The notes under the pieces: generated by a model
Databases searched by the model: none
Seen by the model: the letters and a program-made list of their open reading frames with translations, nothing else
Told to the model about the DNA's origin: nothing
Position numbers and translations under genes: made by a program
Shown here: positions 11,256 through 19,366 of the stretch, piece after piece
How the letters are laid out: each line of letters opens with the position of its first letter
Position numbering within the stretch: the stretch's first letter is position 1
Origin: Sphingomonas sp. C3-2
GTDB taxonomy: Bacteria > Pseudomonadota > Alphaproteobacteria > Sphingomonadales > Sphingomonadaceae
Length of the DNA: 64,000 bases
NCBI RefSeq assembly: GCF_033025475.1
Contig: NZ_CP130322.1
Coordinates: forward strand, 2,361,001-2,425,000
Reading direction: 5' to 3'

Positions 11256-12509
11256 ATGGCTACACACCCCGAAAAGAGCAGCAGCTCCGCCTCGCTTCCC
11301 GTCTCGCTGAACGATGTGCGCATGGCGGCGGAGCGAATTAGTGGCTCGGTGGTGCGTACGCCGACCTTGGTGAGCCAGACGCTGTCGAAGCTCGTCGGTG
11401 CCAAGGTCTATCTGAAATTCGAGAACCTCCAATTTACCGCCGCCTATAAGGAACGCGGCGCACTCAACACGCTTCTCCAGCTGCCGCAGGAGGCGCGCGA
11501 CAAGGGCGTGATCGCGGCGTCGGCTGGCAACCACGCACAGGGCCTGGCCTATCACGGCGCGAAGCTCGGCATTCCGGTCACCATCGTGATGCCGCGTTCG
11601 ACCCCGACGGTGAAGGTGATGCAGACCGAAGGGCACGGCGCGACCGTGGTGCTCGAAGGCGAGACCTTCGACGCCGCCTATGCCCATGCGCGCAAGCTTG
11701 AGGTGGAACGCGGGCTGACCTTCGTCCATCCGTTCGACCAGCCCTCGATCATCGCGGGGCAGGGCACGGTGGCGCTCGAAATGCTGGCCGATGCGCCCGA
11801 TATCGACACGCTGGTGATCCCCATCGGCGGCGGCGGGCTGATTTCCGGCGTCGGTACGGTCGCCAAGTCCGGCGGAAAGCCGATCGAGCTGATCGGCGTG
11901 CAGGCGGAGCTTTATCCGTCGATGTACAATCGCCGTAACCACACCGCGCTGCCGTGCGAGGGCGATACGCTGGCCGAGGGCATTGCGGTGAAGCAGCCCG
12001 GCGATCTGACCGCGCAGTTCGTGGAAGCGCTGGTCGACGATATCGTCCTGGTGAGCGAGACACGTCTGGAAGAGGCGGTGAGCCTGATGCTCCAGATTGA
12101 GAAGACCGTGGTGGAAGGCGGCGGTGCGGCTGGCCTTGCCGCGCTGCTAACCTACCCCGAACGCTTCAAAGACAAGACGGTCGGCATCATCCTGTCGGGC
12201 GGCAATATCGACACGCGGCTGCTCGCCAATGTCCTTTTGCGCGATCTGGCGCGCGATGGGCGTCTGGCGCGCGTGCGCGTGCGGCTGCAGGATCGCCCCG
12301 GCGCGCTCTACAATGTCGTGCGCATCTTTGGCGAGCAGCAGGTGAACATCATCGAGATCTATCACCAGCGCATCTTCACCTCGCTCCCGGCCAAGGGGCT
12401 GATCACCGAGATCGAGTGCGAGACTCGCGACCGGGCGCATCTGGAACGGCTGGTCGAGGCGCTGCGCGTGGGCGGTGGTTTCGAGGTCAGCCTGGTGGAG
12501 CTCGGCTGA
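11256..12509 (+). CDS. ilvA: Threonine ammonia-lyase
   Basis: Pyridoxal-phosphate enzyme that deaminates threonine to 2-oxobutyrate, the entry to isoleucine synthesis. 417 aa. The cofactor Lys is K65 in AAYKERGA, the phosphate loop is GGGGLISG, and a C-terminal ACT domain (about 335-417) is visible, with RPGALYNVVRIFG. The single ACT domain makes it the shorter type rather than the two-domain E. coli IlvA. ATG at 11256 follows AGGGGAG. It is divergent from the amidohydrolase gene with 57 bp between starts. Confidence 0.95.
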   Translation: MATHPEKSSSSASLPVSLNDVRMAAERISGSVVRTPTLVSQTLSKLVGAKVYLKFENLQFTAAYKERGALNTLLQLPQEARDKGVIAASAGNHAQGLAYHGAKLGIPVTIVMPRSTPTVKVMQTEGHGATVVLEGETFDAAYAHARKLEVERGLTFVHPFDQPSIIAGQGTVALEMLADAPDIDTLVIPIGGGGLISGVGTVAKSGGKPIELIGVQAELYPSMYNRRNHTALPCEGDTLAEGIAVKQPGDLTAQFVEALVDDIVLVSETRLEEAVSLMLQIEKTVVEGGGAAGLAALLTYPERFKDKTVGIILSGGNIDTRLLANVLLRDLARDGRLARVRVRLQDRPGALYNVVRIFGEQQVNIIEIYHQRIFTSLPAKGLITEIECETRDRAHLERLVEALRVGGGFEVSLVELG

Positions 12510-12522
12510 GCGAAAATGGAAC

Positions 12523-12552
12523 GAGCGGCCGGGAAATTTAGCCCGGTCGCTC
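12523..12552 (+). terminator. Hairpin downstream of ilvA, weak terminator
   Basis: Eleven-base stem with one G-U pair (12523-12533 with 12542-12552) starting 13 bp after the ilvA stop. It lacks a solid T run, so it may need a termination factor or act as an RNA stabiliser. Confidence 0.45.
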
Positions 12553-12678
12553 CGTTTACCCTGATTCTCATGCGGCATGACCCCGCAGATCATGGTAAAC
12601 AGACTTTTAATTATTGCGCTTGAATCACATAGTCTGGAAAACCGTAAAAAAGCGGTCGTGAAAGGCAGGGCAAGGCAG

Positions 12679-13458
12679 GTGAGCGCACCATTTCGCTTTC
12701 CGCGATTCTTCGTAACCAGTCCGAGTCCGTGCCCCTATTTGCCGGGGCGCAGCGAGCGCAAGGTGTTCACCGAACTCGCTGGCCCGCACGCGTCCGAGCT
12801 GAACGATGCGCTGGGCCGGATCGGCTTTCGCCGCAGTCAGGGCGTCGCCTATCGGCCGAGTTGCCAGGATTGCCAGGCCTGTGTGTCGGTGCGCGTGGCC
12901 GCAGGGCGCTTTTCGCCCAACGCCACGCAGCGCAAGCTTTTGCGCCGCCACGGCGATATCGAGATTTCGGTGTGCAAGCCTTGGTCGACCGAAGAGCAGT
13001 TCGATCTTCTCCAGCGTTATCTGACGGCCCGTCATCCGGGTGGCGGTATGGCTGATATGGACGAGATGGACTATGCCGACATGGTCGAGCACACGCCGGT
13101 CGACAGCTATGTCATCGAATATCGCGAGCCATCGCAGGGCGGGCTTTCGGGCAAGTTGCTGGGCGCGTGCCTGACCGATTTCCAAGGCGATGGGCTGTCG
13201 ATGATCTACAGCTTTTTCGATGCCGCGAACGAGGCACGACGCGGGTTGGGGACGTTCATCATCCTCGACCATATCCGCCGCGCGGCGGATATGGGGCGCC
13301 CTTATGTCTATCTCGGCTATTGGATCGAGGGATCGGAACGCATGGCCTATAAGGCGCGGTTCCAGCCGATCGAGAAGCTGACGGCTTCGGGCTGGCACGA
13401 ATTCCAGCCCATATTCACCGCGCCCGACGCCAGGCCCGAAACCGGGCAGGGCGACTGA
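12679..13458 (+). CDS. bpt: Aspartate/glutamate leucyltransferase (Bpt)
   Basis: Aminoacyl-tRNA-protein transferase that adds Leu to N-terminal Asp or Glu of proteins and so feeds them to the N-degron pathway (ClpS/ClpAP). 259 aa. The N-terminal ATE domain shows SPCPYLPGR and the cysteine cluster [11 protein letters not shown]; the C-terminal GNAT-like half ends with [13 protein letters not shown] place the start at GTG 12679, which gives the usual family beginning ([10 protein letters not shown]). The open frame runs further upstream through AT-rich leader DNA. No ClpS or ClpA gene is in the window. Confidence 0.93.
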   Translation: MSAPFRFPRFFVTSPSPCPYLPGRSERKVFTELAGPHASELNDALGRIGFRRSQGVAYRPSCQDCQACVSVRVAAGRFSPNATQRKLLRRHGDIEISVCKPWSTEEQFDLLQRYLTARHPGGGMADMDEMDYADMVEHTPVDSYVIEYREPSQGGLSGKLLGACLTDFQGDGLSMIYSFFDAANEARRGLGTFIILDHIRRAADMGRPYVYLGYWIEGSERMAYKARFQPIEKLTASGWHEFQPIFTAPDARPETGQGD

Positions 13459-13464
13459 CGCGGG

Positions 13465-14010
13465 TCAGCGTGCCGCCCGCGCCTGTTTCTGTTCGCGGCG
13501 CCAATCCTCGGGCCGGGTGAAATCGCCCGCCCAGATGCCGCGGGCGGCGCTCCGTGCACGCACTTCATCGACACTATAGGGCGGGATTTTTTCACGACTG
13601 TAGGAAACGGCCATGCCCGCGCGCACCATGGCTGCGCCGATATCGGGCGTGCGCGCGGTGCGGCAGGTGGCGAGCGTGCGGCCATATTTGTCCGGCCCGC
13701 GATCGGCGCATTCGAGCGTCTCGGGATCGATCAGCCCGGCCAGATAGGTGCGGGCCTGCTGGCCACACGCCCATTCCCGTCCCTTGGCATCGGTGCAGGA
13801 CTGTTTCGATTCGGGGGCGTCGATGCCGTGGAGGCGATAGCGCGTGCCATCGAGGCGAAAGCTGTCGCCGTCGCTGATACGCAGCGACGGATCGGATGCG
13901 CCAAGCGCCTGGAATTCGCGGGTGGGATCTGAAAAGCCGAACAGCGCGGCAAGGGCGACAAAGGCAAGGGCCGCCAGGCTGCCAAACAGCCGGCGAATTA
14001 CGCGATACAT
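13465..14010 (-). CDS. Secreted thermonuclease-family (SNase-like) protein
   Basis: 181 aa. An N-terminal hydrophobic segment (about residues 7-25) serves as signal or anchor. The staphylococcal-nuclease-like domain has the expected DGDSFRLDG, RYRLHGIDAPE and DKYGRTLA motifs, with Arg and Glu of the catalytic set in place. It lies 11 bp downstream of the Anbu gene on the same strand and is probably co-transcribed with it. Could degrade extracellular DNA or RNA; not tested by sequence. Confidence 0.88.
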   Translation of the reverse strand: MYRVIRRLFGSLAALAFVALAALFGFSDPTREFQALGASDPSLRISDGDSFRLDGTRYRLHGIDAPESKQSCTDAKGREWACGQQARTYLAGLIDPETLECADRGPDKYGRTLATCRTARTPDIGAAMVRAGMAVSYSREKIPPYSVDEVRARSAARGIWAGDFTRPEDWRREQKQARAAR

Positions 14011-14021
14011 ACTGGAACAAC

Positions 14022-14771
14022 TCAGATTTGGGAGAGGAAGGGAGGATCCGGAATGGCATCGAGAGCGTCCCGCAACAGGCCGCCCCACTGGATGGAAATC
14101 ATGTTGAAATAGTCATCGTCACTTTCGATGCGGCGCCGCGTGACAGGGAGCACCGGGTCCTCGGGGATGACGATTAGGTCGATCGGCCGCCCGACCGCAA
14201 GGTTTGATCGCATCGTGCTGTCGAAGGACAGCAATCCGATCTTCACCGTCTCGCTGAGCGTGGTTTCATAATGGAGCGCGCGGTCGAGGATCGGCTTGCC
14301 ATATTCCATCGATCCGATCTGCAGAAACGGCGTTTCGGAATGGCATTCGATGAAATTGCCCTGGCTGTAGATCATGTAGAGCTTGAGCGGTTCGTTGCCG
14401 ATCCGGCCGCCGAGCAGGATCGAAACCCCCGTGCTGATCCCCTCGGCGCGCACCGTCGTGTCGATTTCGCGGCGCGCCGAATAGATCGCCTCGCCCACAA
14501 GCTGGGCGGCGCGGAACAGGGTGGGCATGTCGGATATCCGGCGGGGCATCGCGCCCTCCTCGCGCGGGGGAAGCCCTTCCTCGATCATCGTGATCGCCGA
14601 CTGGGTGACCGAGAGATTGCCCGCCGTCATCGCGACGACGATGCGGTTGCGCGATTCGCTCAGCACGTGAAGCTTGCGATAGGTGGAGATGTTGTCGACG
14701 CCGGCATTGGTGAGCGTATCGGCCATCATCACCAGCCCGTCCTCGACGAGCATCCCGACACAATAGGTCAT
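14022..14771 (-). CDS. anbu: Anbu, ancestral-beta-subunit proteasome-like protease
   Basis: 249 aa Ntn-hydrolase of the Anbu (BPH, COG3484) group. The N-terminus MTYCVGM exposes Thr as nucleophile once Met is removed, and the following DTLTNAGVDNISTYRKLHV block is the family hallmark. Anbu forms open helical rings; its natural substrates are unclear. In many proteobacteria the gene sits with a transglutaminase-like protein, an alpha-E protein and a circularly permuted ATP-grasp enzyme. Here none of these is adjacent: upstream is ctrA, separated by a terminator, and downstream is a nuclease gene. Start ATG 14771 has a GGGGA ribosome site. Confidence 0.93.
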   Translation of the reverse strand: MTYCVGMLVEDGLVMMADTLTNAGVDNISTYRKLHVLSESRNRIVVAMTAGNLSVTQSAITMIEEGLPPREEGAMPRRISDMPTLFRAAQLVGEAIYSARREIDTTVRAEGISTGVSILLGGRIGNEPLKLYMIYSQGNFIECHSETPFLQIGSMEYGKPILDRALHYETTLSETVKIGLLSFDSTMRSNLAVGRPIDLIVIPEDPVLPVTRRRIESDDDYFNMISIQWGGLLRDALDAIPDPPFLSQI

Positions 14772-14839
14772 AGCGTCCCCATGGCTGGCAGGTGCCGTCC
14801 GATAACGAACGGATCGCCGATGGGTGCCCGCCGGGCATG

Positions 14840-14876
14840 AAAAAAGCCGGGAAGCGATTGCTTGCCCGGCTTTTTT
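14840..14876 (-). terminator. Intrinsic terminator after ctrA
   Basis: A-run, GC stem GCCGGG/CCCGGC with an inner AAGC/GCTT stem, then six T residues on either strand reading. It ends the ctrA transcript and separates it from anbu. Confidence 0.9.
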
Positions 14877-14895
14877 GCCTGGGAACCGGGGTGGC

Positions 14896-15606
14896 TCAGG
14901 CCATTTCCAGCTCGACCGCCTCGTCTTCCGAATCGCGCAGCACATAGCCGCGACCCCAGACGGTCTCGATATAATTGTCGCCGCCACAAGCGAGGCTGAG
15001 CTTCTTGCGCAGCTTACAGATGAAGACGTCGATGATCTTGAGTTCGGGTTCGTCCATCCCGCCATAGAGGTGGTTGAGGAACATTTCCTTGGTGAGCGTG
15101 GTGCCCTTGCGCAGCGACAGCAGCTCGAGCATCGCATATTCCTTGCCGGTGAGGTGGACGCGGTTGCCATCCACTTCCACGGTCTTGGCATCGAGGTTGA
15201 CCGCGAGCTTGCCGGTGCGGATGACCGACTGGCTGTGCCCCTTGGACCGGCGCACCACGGCATGGATGCGGGCAAGCAGTTCTTCGCGGTGGAAGGGCTT
15301 GGTCACGTAATCGTCGGCGCCGAAGCCGAACGAGCGCACCTTCGATTCCATCTCGTTTATGCCCGAAAGGATGAGCACCGGGGTCTGCACCCGCGCGGTG
15401 CGCAGCTTCTTCAGCACGTCATAGCCGTGCATGTCGGGCAGGTTCAGGTCGAGAAGGATGATGTCGTAATCATAGAGCTTGCCGAGGTCCAAGCCCTCTT
15501 CGCCCAGATCGGTGATATAGACATTGAAACCTTCCGCCATCAGCATGAGCTCGATGGCCTTGGCGGTTGTCGGCTCGTCTTCGATCAGCAGCACGCGCAT
15601 TCGCAA
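14896..15606 (-). CDS. ctrA: Cell-cycle response regulator CtrA
   Basis: 236 aa OmpR-type regulator: receiver domain (1-120) with the acidic pocket EDE, phospho-acceptor Asp in LLDLNLPD (about 53) and Lys in VTKPFH, then a winged-helix DNA-binding domain (about 130-230) with the stretch [19 protein letters not shown] typical of CtrA. The second half is close to Caulobacter CtrA. In Alphaproteobacteria CtrA controls cell-cycle, motility and division genes. The C-terminus ends VELEMA, hydrophobic like Caulobacter's degradation tag but not identical. A consensus CtrA box lies 87 bp upstream, suggesting autoregulation. Confidence 0.95.
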   Translation of the reverse strand: MRMRVLLIEDEPTTAKAIELMLMAEGFNVYITDLGEEGLDLGKLYDYDIILLDLNLPDMHGYDVLKKLRTARVQTPVLILSGINEMESKVRSFGFGADDYVTKPFHREELLARIHAVVRRSKGHSQSVIRTGKLAVNLDAKTVEVDGNRVHLTGKEYAMLELLSLRKGTTLTKEMFLNHLYGGMDEPELKIIDVFICKLRKKLSLACGGDNYIETVWGRGYVLRDSEDEAVELEMA

Positions 15607-15692
15607 TCCCCTGTCGTTCAGGTCGCGTGCGTCCTTTTCTGCACAGCGGCCCAGCCCCCATTTTTCACTAACGAAGGTGTGAACGCAAAAGG

Positions 15693-15707
15693 TTAATTTG
15701 AAATTAA
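15693..15707. promoter_or_regulatory. Consensus CtrA box TTAA-N7-TTAA upstream of ctrA
   Basis: TTAA at 15693-15696 and TTAA at 15704-15707 with exactly seven bases between, inside the ctrA upstream region. One GANTC site (15736-15740) lies 29 bp farther up. This matches the known arrangement where CtrA and CcrM methylation both act on ctrA transcription in Caulobacter. Confidence 0.75.
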
Positions 15708-15753
15708 TCGAAGTAAACGGCGAGAATGCGCGGGCGACTCGGCGAAATGCGCC

Positions 15754-16659
15754 TTAATCGGGGCATGTTTTGGTAAATCTTTTCGCCAGAAATTCGATCG
15801 CGAGGCGGACTCGGGCGGGTCGTGGACCGCTGGGCGGGGTGAGAATGTGGAGCGCGGCTGGGTCCATTTTCCAGTTTTCCATTACGGGTTCGAGCGCGCC
15901 GGAGGCGATGTCCTGATCGATGATGAAGCCGGGAAGGCGGGCCACGCCAAGCCCCGTACGCAGCGTGGGCAGCATCGCTTCGCCGCTGTTGCAGCTGAGC
16001 GGGCCGGTGATGCGGATCGCGGCTTCCTCGCCATCCGGCCCGCGAAAGCGCCAGACATCGGGTGTGCTCATATAGGCATAGCGGATACAGGCATGGCGGG
16101 CGAGTTCGGCGGGATGGCCGGGGCGGCCGTGGCGATCCCAATAGGCGGGCGCCGCGACGATATGCGAGGTAACCGCCCCCACGCGGCGCGCGCGCAGGCT
16201 GCTGTCGGGCATAGAGGCGATTCGCAGCGCGATGTCGAACCCCCCTTCGACGATATCGACCTTTTCGTCGCTGAGATGGAGATCGATCGAGATGCCGGGA
16301 TGGTCGGCGAGGAAATCGGCAATCGCCGGGCCGACATGCATCAGCCCGAAGGTCATCGGCGCGGCGATGCGGACCAAGCCTTGCGGCGCGGCGGCTTCGT
16401 TGCGGGCAGCTTCTTCGGCGGCCTGCGCCTCGGCCAGGATGCGCGCGGCATGGGAGGAGAGCGCCCGTCCGCTTTCGGTGAGCGACAGGCGCCGCGAGGT
16501 GCGGTGGAACAGCGCGGTGCCCAGCGCCTGCTCAAGCCGGGTAACCGCCTTTGACACGGTGGCCTTGGACAGGCCGAGCGCCTCGGCGGCGGCGGTGAAG
16601 GAGCGATGCTCCACGACGGAGGCGAAGATGGCCCAGGCCTCAAAATCCGGAAGGCGCAT
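15754..16659 (-). CDS. LysR-family transcriptional regulator
   Basis: 301 aa with an N-terminal winged helix-turn-helix (AAEALGLSKATVSKAVTRLE, about 23-42) and a periplasmic-binding-like effector domain. It is divergent from the pirin gene, 102 bp apart. A perfect 7-bp-armed inverted repeat sits 4 bp before its start codon. The usual logic of such pairs is that the regulator represses itself and controls the divergent gene, here pirin and WrbA, so quinone or electrophile stress is a likely cue. That is inference from context. Confidence 0.93.
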   Translation of the reverse strand: MRLPDFEAWAIFASVVEHRSFTAAAEALGLSKATVSKAVTRLEQALGTALFHRTSRRLSLTESGRALSSHAARILAEAQAAEEAARNEAAAPQGLVRIAAPMTFGLMHVGPAIADFLADHPGISIDLHLSDEKVDIVEGGFDIALRIASMPDSSLRARRVGAVTSHIVAAPAYWDRHGRPGHPAELARHACIRYAYMSTPDVWRFRGPDGEEAAIRITGPLSCNSGEAMLPTLRTGLGVARLPGFIIDQDIASGALEPVMENWKMDPAALHILTPPSGPRPARVRLAIEFLAKRFTKTCPD

Positions 16660-16663
16660 TTTC

Positions 16664-16680
16664 TGAAACGATCCGTTTCA
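16664..16680. promoter_or_regulatory. Operator-like inverted repeat between lysR and pirin
   Basis: TGAAACG at 16664-16670 and CGTTTCA at 16674-16680, a perfect 7-bp inverted repeat with a 3-bp centre. It fits the T-N11-A form of LysR operators and lies between the divergent starts. Confidence 0.65.
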
Positions 16681-16761
16681 AAGGTTTCTATTTATTATCC
16701 GATCATGCGGCCTATCTTCACCTCAAGCAAGCAGGAACTTTCCTGCGACGGAGTTGAAGAT

Positions 16762-17460
16762 ATGGTCGACAAAAGGACATTCGAAAGCCTTGGCCATGCC
16801 GATCATGGCTGGCTGAACGCGCGCCATCATTTCTCGTTCGCGGACTATCATGATCCGGCCCGGATGGGCTGGGGTGCGATCCGCGTCTGGAACGACGACG
16901 AGATCGCCCCGAACAGCGGCTTCCCGCCGCACCCGCACCGCGACATGGAAATCATCACCTATGTCCGCACGGGCGCGATCACGCACCAGGACGATATGGG
17001 CAATGTCGGCCGCACCGAGGCGGGCGACGTCCAGGTGATGAGCGCCGGCACCGGTGTGCGCCATGCCGAATATAATCTGGAGGCCGATACGACGCGGATC
17101 TTCCAGATCTGGATCATGCCCGACAAGGCAGGCGGCGCCCCCAGCTGGGGCACCAAGCCCTTTCCCAAGGGCGACCGTTCGGGCCGTTTCGTGACGCTGG
17201 CCAGCGGCATGGACGGCGACGAAGGGGGCCTGCCGATCCGCGCCACCGCGCGGGTGATGGGCGCGACGCTGAAGGCCGGCGAAAGCGCAACCTATGCCGT
17301 GTCCGAAGGGCGCCATGCCTATCTGGTGGCGGCCGAAGGCCGGTTCGAGATGGATGGTCAGACCTTCGCCGCGCGGGACGGGGCGGCAATCCCCGGCGGC
17401 GCGACGGTGACGATCACCGCGATCGAGGACAGCGAACTGGTTCTGGTCGACGCCCGGTAA
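16762..17460 (+). CDS. Pirin-family bicupin protein
   Basis: 232 aa. The N-terminal cupin carries the pirin metal-binding set: HPHRDMEIITYV (two His), a His in ITHQDD, and the GTGVRHAEYN segment. Bacterial pirins of the YhaK/YhhW type can act as quercetinases or redox sensors; the true substrate is unknown. Start ATG 16762 follows GGAGTTGAAG. The next gene is wrbA 87 bp downstream, giving a two-gene redox-stress unit opposite a LysR regulator. Confidence 0.92.
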   Translation: MVDKRTFESLGHADHGWLNARHHFSFADYHDPARMGWGAIRVWNDDEIAPNSGFPPHPHRDMEIITYVRTGAITHQDDMGNVGRTEAGDVQVMSAGTGVRHAEYNLEADTTRIFQIWIMPDKAGGAPSWGTKPFPKGDRSGRFVTLASGMDGDEGGLPIRATARVMGATLKAGESATYAVSEGRHAYLVAAEGRFEMDGQTFAARDGAAIPGGATVTITAIEDSELVLVDAR

Positions 17461-17471
17461 ACGATCCCCCC

Positions 17472-17512
17472 GGCCGCCCGCATAACGCCCCGCTCCCTCA
17501 TGGCGGGCGGCC
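17472..17512 (+). other. Perfect 10-bp stem-loop between pirin and wrbA
   Basis: GGCCGCCCGC (17472-17481) pairs perfectly with 17503-17512 over a 21-nt loop. No T run follows, so it is more likely an attenuator, processing site or stabiliser than a simple terminator. Confidence 0.5.
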
Positions 17513-17547
17513 ACCCCCATTATTCTGCTCAAAAAGGAAGGCCCATC

Positions 17548-18147
17548 ATGGCAAAAGTGCTTGTTCTTTATTACTCTACCTATGGCCATATCGAGACGAT
17601 GGCGCACGCCATTGCCGAGGGCGCCCGCGCGACCGGCGCGACCGTCGATGTGAAGCGCGTTCCCGAAACCGTTCCCGAAGCGATCGCCCGCGCCAATCAT
17701 TTCAAATATGATCAGGACGCGCCGATCGCGACCGTCGCCGATCTCGAGAATTACGATGCGATCATCGTCGGCACCGGCACGCGTTTCGGCCGGATCAGCT
17801 CGCAGATGGCGGCGTTCCTCGATCAGGCCGGCGGCCTGTGGGCACGCGGCGCGCTGAACGGCAAGGTCGGCGCGGCCTTCACCGCGACGGGCAGCCAACA
17901 TGGCGGCCAGGAAACCACGCTGTTCTCGATCCTGACCAACCTGCTCCACTTCGGCATGACGATCGTCGGCCTCGACTATGGTTTTGCCGGGCAGATGGGC
18001 GTGGACGAGGTGAAGGGCGGCGCACCTTATGGCGCGACCACGCTTTCGGATGGCGATGGCAGCCGCATGCCGAGCGAGACCGAACTCGACGGTGCCCGCT
18101 ATCTCGGCGCGCGCGTGGCCAACACTGCGGCCAAGCTGTTCGCCTGA
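17548..18147 (+). CDS. wrbA: NAD(P)H:quinone oxidoreductase WrbA
   Basis: 199 aa flavodoxin-like enzyme that reduces quinones by two electrons and so avoids semiquinone radicals. The FMN phosphate loop is [12 protein letters not shown], the [13 protein letters not shown] and [15 protein letters not shown] segments are WrbA hallmarks. Start ATG 17548 has AAAGGAAG upstream. It follows the pirin gene and is probably under the same LysR regulator. Two strong hairpins follow the stop codon. Confidence 0.95.
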   Translation: MAKVLVLYYSTYGHIETMAHAIAEGARATGATVDVKRVPETVPEAIARANHFKYDQDAPIATVADLENYDAIIVGTGTRFGRISSQMAAFLDQAGGLWARGALNGKVGAAFTATGSQHGGQETTLFSILTNLLHFGMTIVGLDYGFAGQMGVDEVKGGAPYGATTLSDGDGSRMPSETELDGARYLGARVANTAAKLFA

Positions 18148-18167
18148 TCCGCTAACCCGATAGTGCC

Positions 18168-18230
18168 GGTTGCCCTGCGTATCCGGGCAACCACCAGGCG
18201 CAGGCGCGTTTCCAATCGACGCGCCTGCGC
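18168..18230 (+). terminator. Two tandem hairpins after wrbA
   Basis: First stem: 8 bp perfect (18168-18175 with 18185-18192). Second stem: 12 bp perfect (18198-18209 with 18219-18230). Neither has a T run. Probably a factor-assisted terminator or 3'-end stabiliser. Confidence 0.5.
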
Positions 18231-18281
18231 ATTTGCCCCGATGCATTTGCTTTGTGGGCGCGACGGTGACATGGCGGTGCC

Positions 18282-18941
18282 ATGCTGTCAGACCGTGTAA
18301 TCTTCATCGATGGCGAGGCGATCATCCTCGACAAACCCGCTGGCCTTCCCGTGGATGCGCCGCGCGACGGCTCGTTGAGCCTGGAAAATCACCTTTCCAC
18401 CCTCACTTTCGGGTTTCAGCGCTGGCCGCTGCCCGTCCACCGGCTGGACCGCGATACCAGCGGCTGCCTGTTGCTGGCGCGCAACCCCAAGGCGCATAAG
18501 CGCTTTGCCCAGGCATTCGAGCAGGGGCGCGTGGAAAAACTCTATCTTGCAGTGATCGAGGGTGTGACCGCCGAGGCCGAAGGGTTGATCGATCTGCCGC
18601 TGTTCAAGATCAGCTCGCGCGAGGAAGGCTGGCGGATGACCGTCGATCCGCGCGGCAAGGCGGCGCGCACGCATTGGAGCCGCGTGGCCGAGAAGGATGG
18701 CCGGACGTTGATCGCCTTCCGCCCCGAAACGGGCCGGACGCACCAGATCCGCGCGCATGCGCTGCACGGTCTGGGCGCGCCCATTGTCGGCGACTTCATC
18801 TATGGCTCGCGCGCGCAGACGGGCATGCTGCTGCACAGCTATCGCCTGTCGATCCCGCGCGATGGCAAGCCGCCGGTCGAGGCGGTGGCGCCGCTTCCCG
18901 AGCGGTTCGTCCAGGCCGGCTTCACCTATGGCGAAGGCTGA
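18282..18941 (+). CDS. RluA-family RNA pseudouridine synthase
   Basis: 219 aa. Catalytic Asp is D56 in HRLDRDTSG, followed by the RxxKxYLA-type motif (VEKLYLAVIEG) and the GRTHQIRAHA motif. It converts specific uridines of rRNA or tRNA to pseudouridine. There is no N-terminal S4 domain, so it belongs to the short RluA/TruC-like group; the target site cannot be read from sequence. Its 3' end overlaps arfB by 14 bp, suggesting translational coupling. Confidence 0.92.
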   Translation: MLSDRVIFIDGEAIILDKPAGLPVDAPRDGSLSLENHLSTLTFGFQRWPLPVHRLDRDTSGCLLLARNPKAHKRFAQAFEQGRVEKLYLAVIEGVTAEAEGLIDLPLFKISSREEGWRMTVDPRGKAARTHWSRVAEKDGRTLIAFRPETGRTHQIRAHALHGLGAPIVGDFIYGSRAQTGMLLHSYRLSIPRDGKPPVEAVAPLPERFVQAGFTYGEG

Positions 18942-19344
18942 CTATCCCCCCATTCCCGAAAGCGCGATCGTCGAGGAGAAATTCCTCGCGGCGACGGGGC
19001 CGGGCGGCCAGAATGTCAACAAGGTGGCCACCGCCTGCCAGTTGCGGGTGGATGCGTTCCGGCTGGGGCTGCCGCCCTATGCCTGGACCCGTTTCAAGGA
19101 ACTGGCGGGCAGCCGCCTCACCGCAGCCGGCGAACTGGTGATCACCGCGCGCAACTATCGCACACAGGAAGCCAACCGTGCCGATGCGCGCGAGCGCGCC
19201 GCCGAACTGGTGGCCAAGGCGCGCGAACGGCAGGCCAAGCGCGTCAAGACCAAGCCCAGCCGCGCTGCCAAGGCGCGCCGGCTCGATACGAAATCGGCGC
19301 GCTCGGCGGTGAAAAAGGGGCGCGGCAAGGTCTCGTTCGACTGA
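18928..19344 (+). CDS. arfB: Alternative ribosome-rescue peptidyl-tRNA hydrolase ArfB
   Basis: 138 aa release-factor-like protein. The GGQ motif sits in GPGGQNVNK (about residues 22-30) and hydrolyses peptidyl-tRNA on stalled ribosomes. A Lys/Arg-rich C-terminal tail from about residue 90 is the part that enters the empty mRNA channel in this family. ATG 18928 lies inside the end of the preceding gene. Confidence 0.93.
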   Translation: MAKADYPPIPESAIVEEKFLAATGPGGQNVNKVATACQLRVDAFRLGLPPYAWTRFKELAGSRLTAAGELVITARNYRTQEANRADARERAAELVAKARERQAKRVKTKPSRAAKARRLDTKSARSAVKKGRGKVSFD

Positions 19345-19366
19345 ACCCGAAGGATCGGAACTACCC

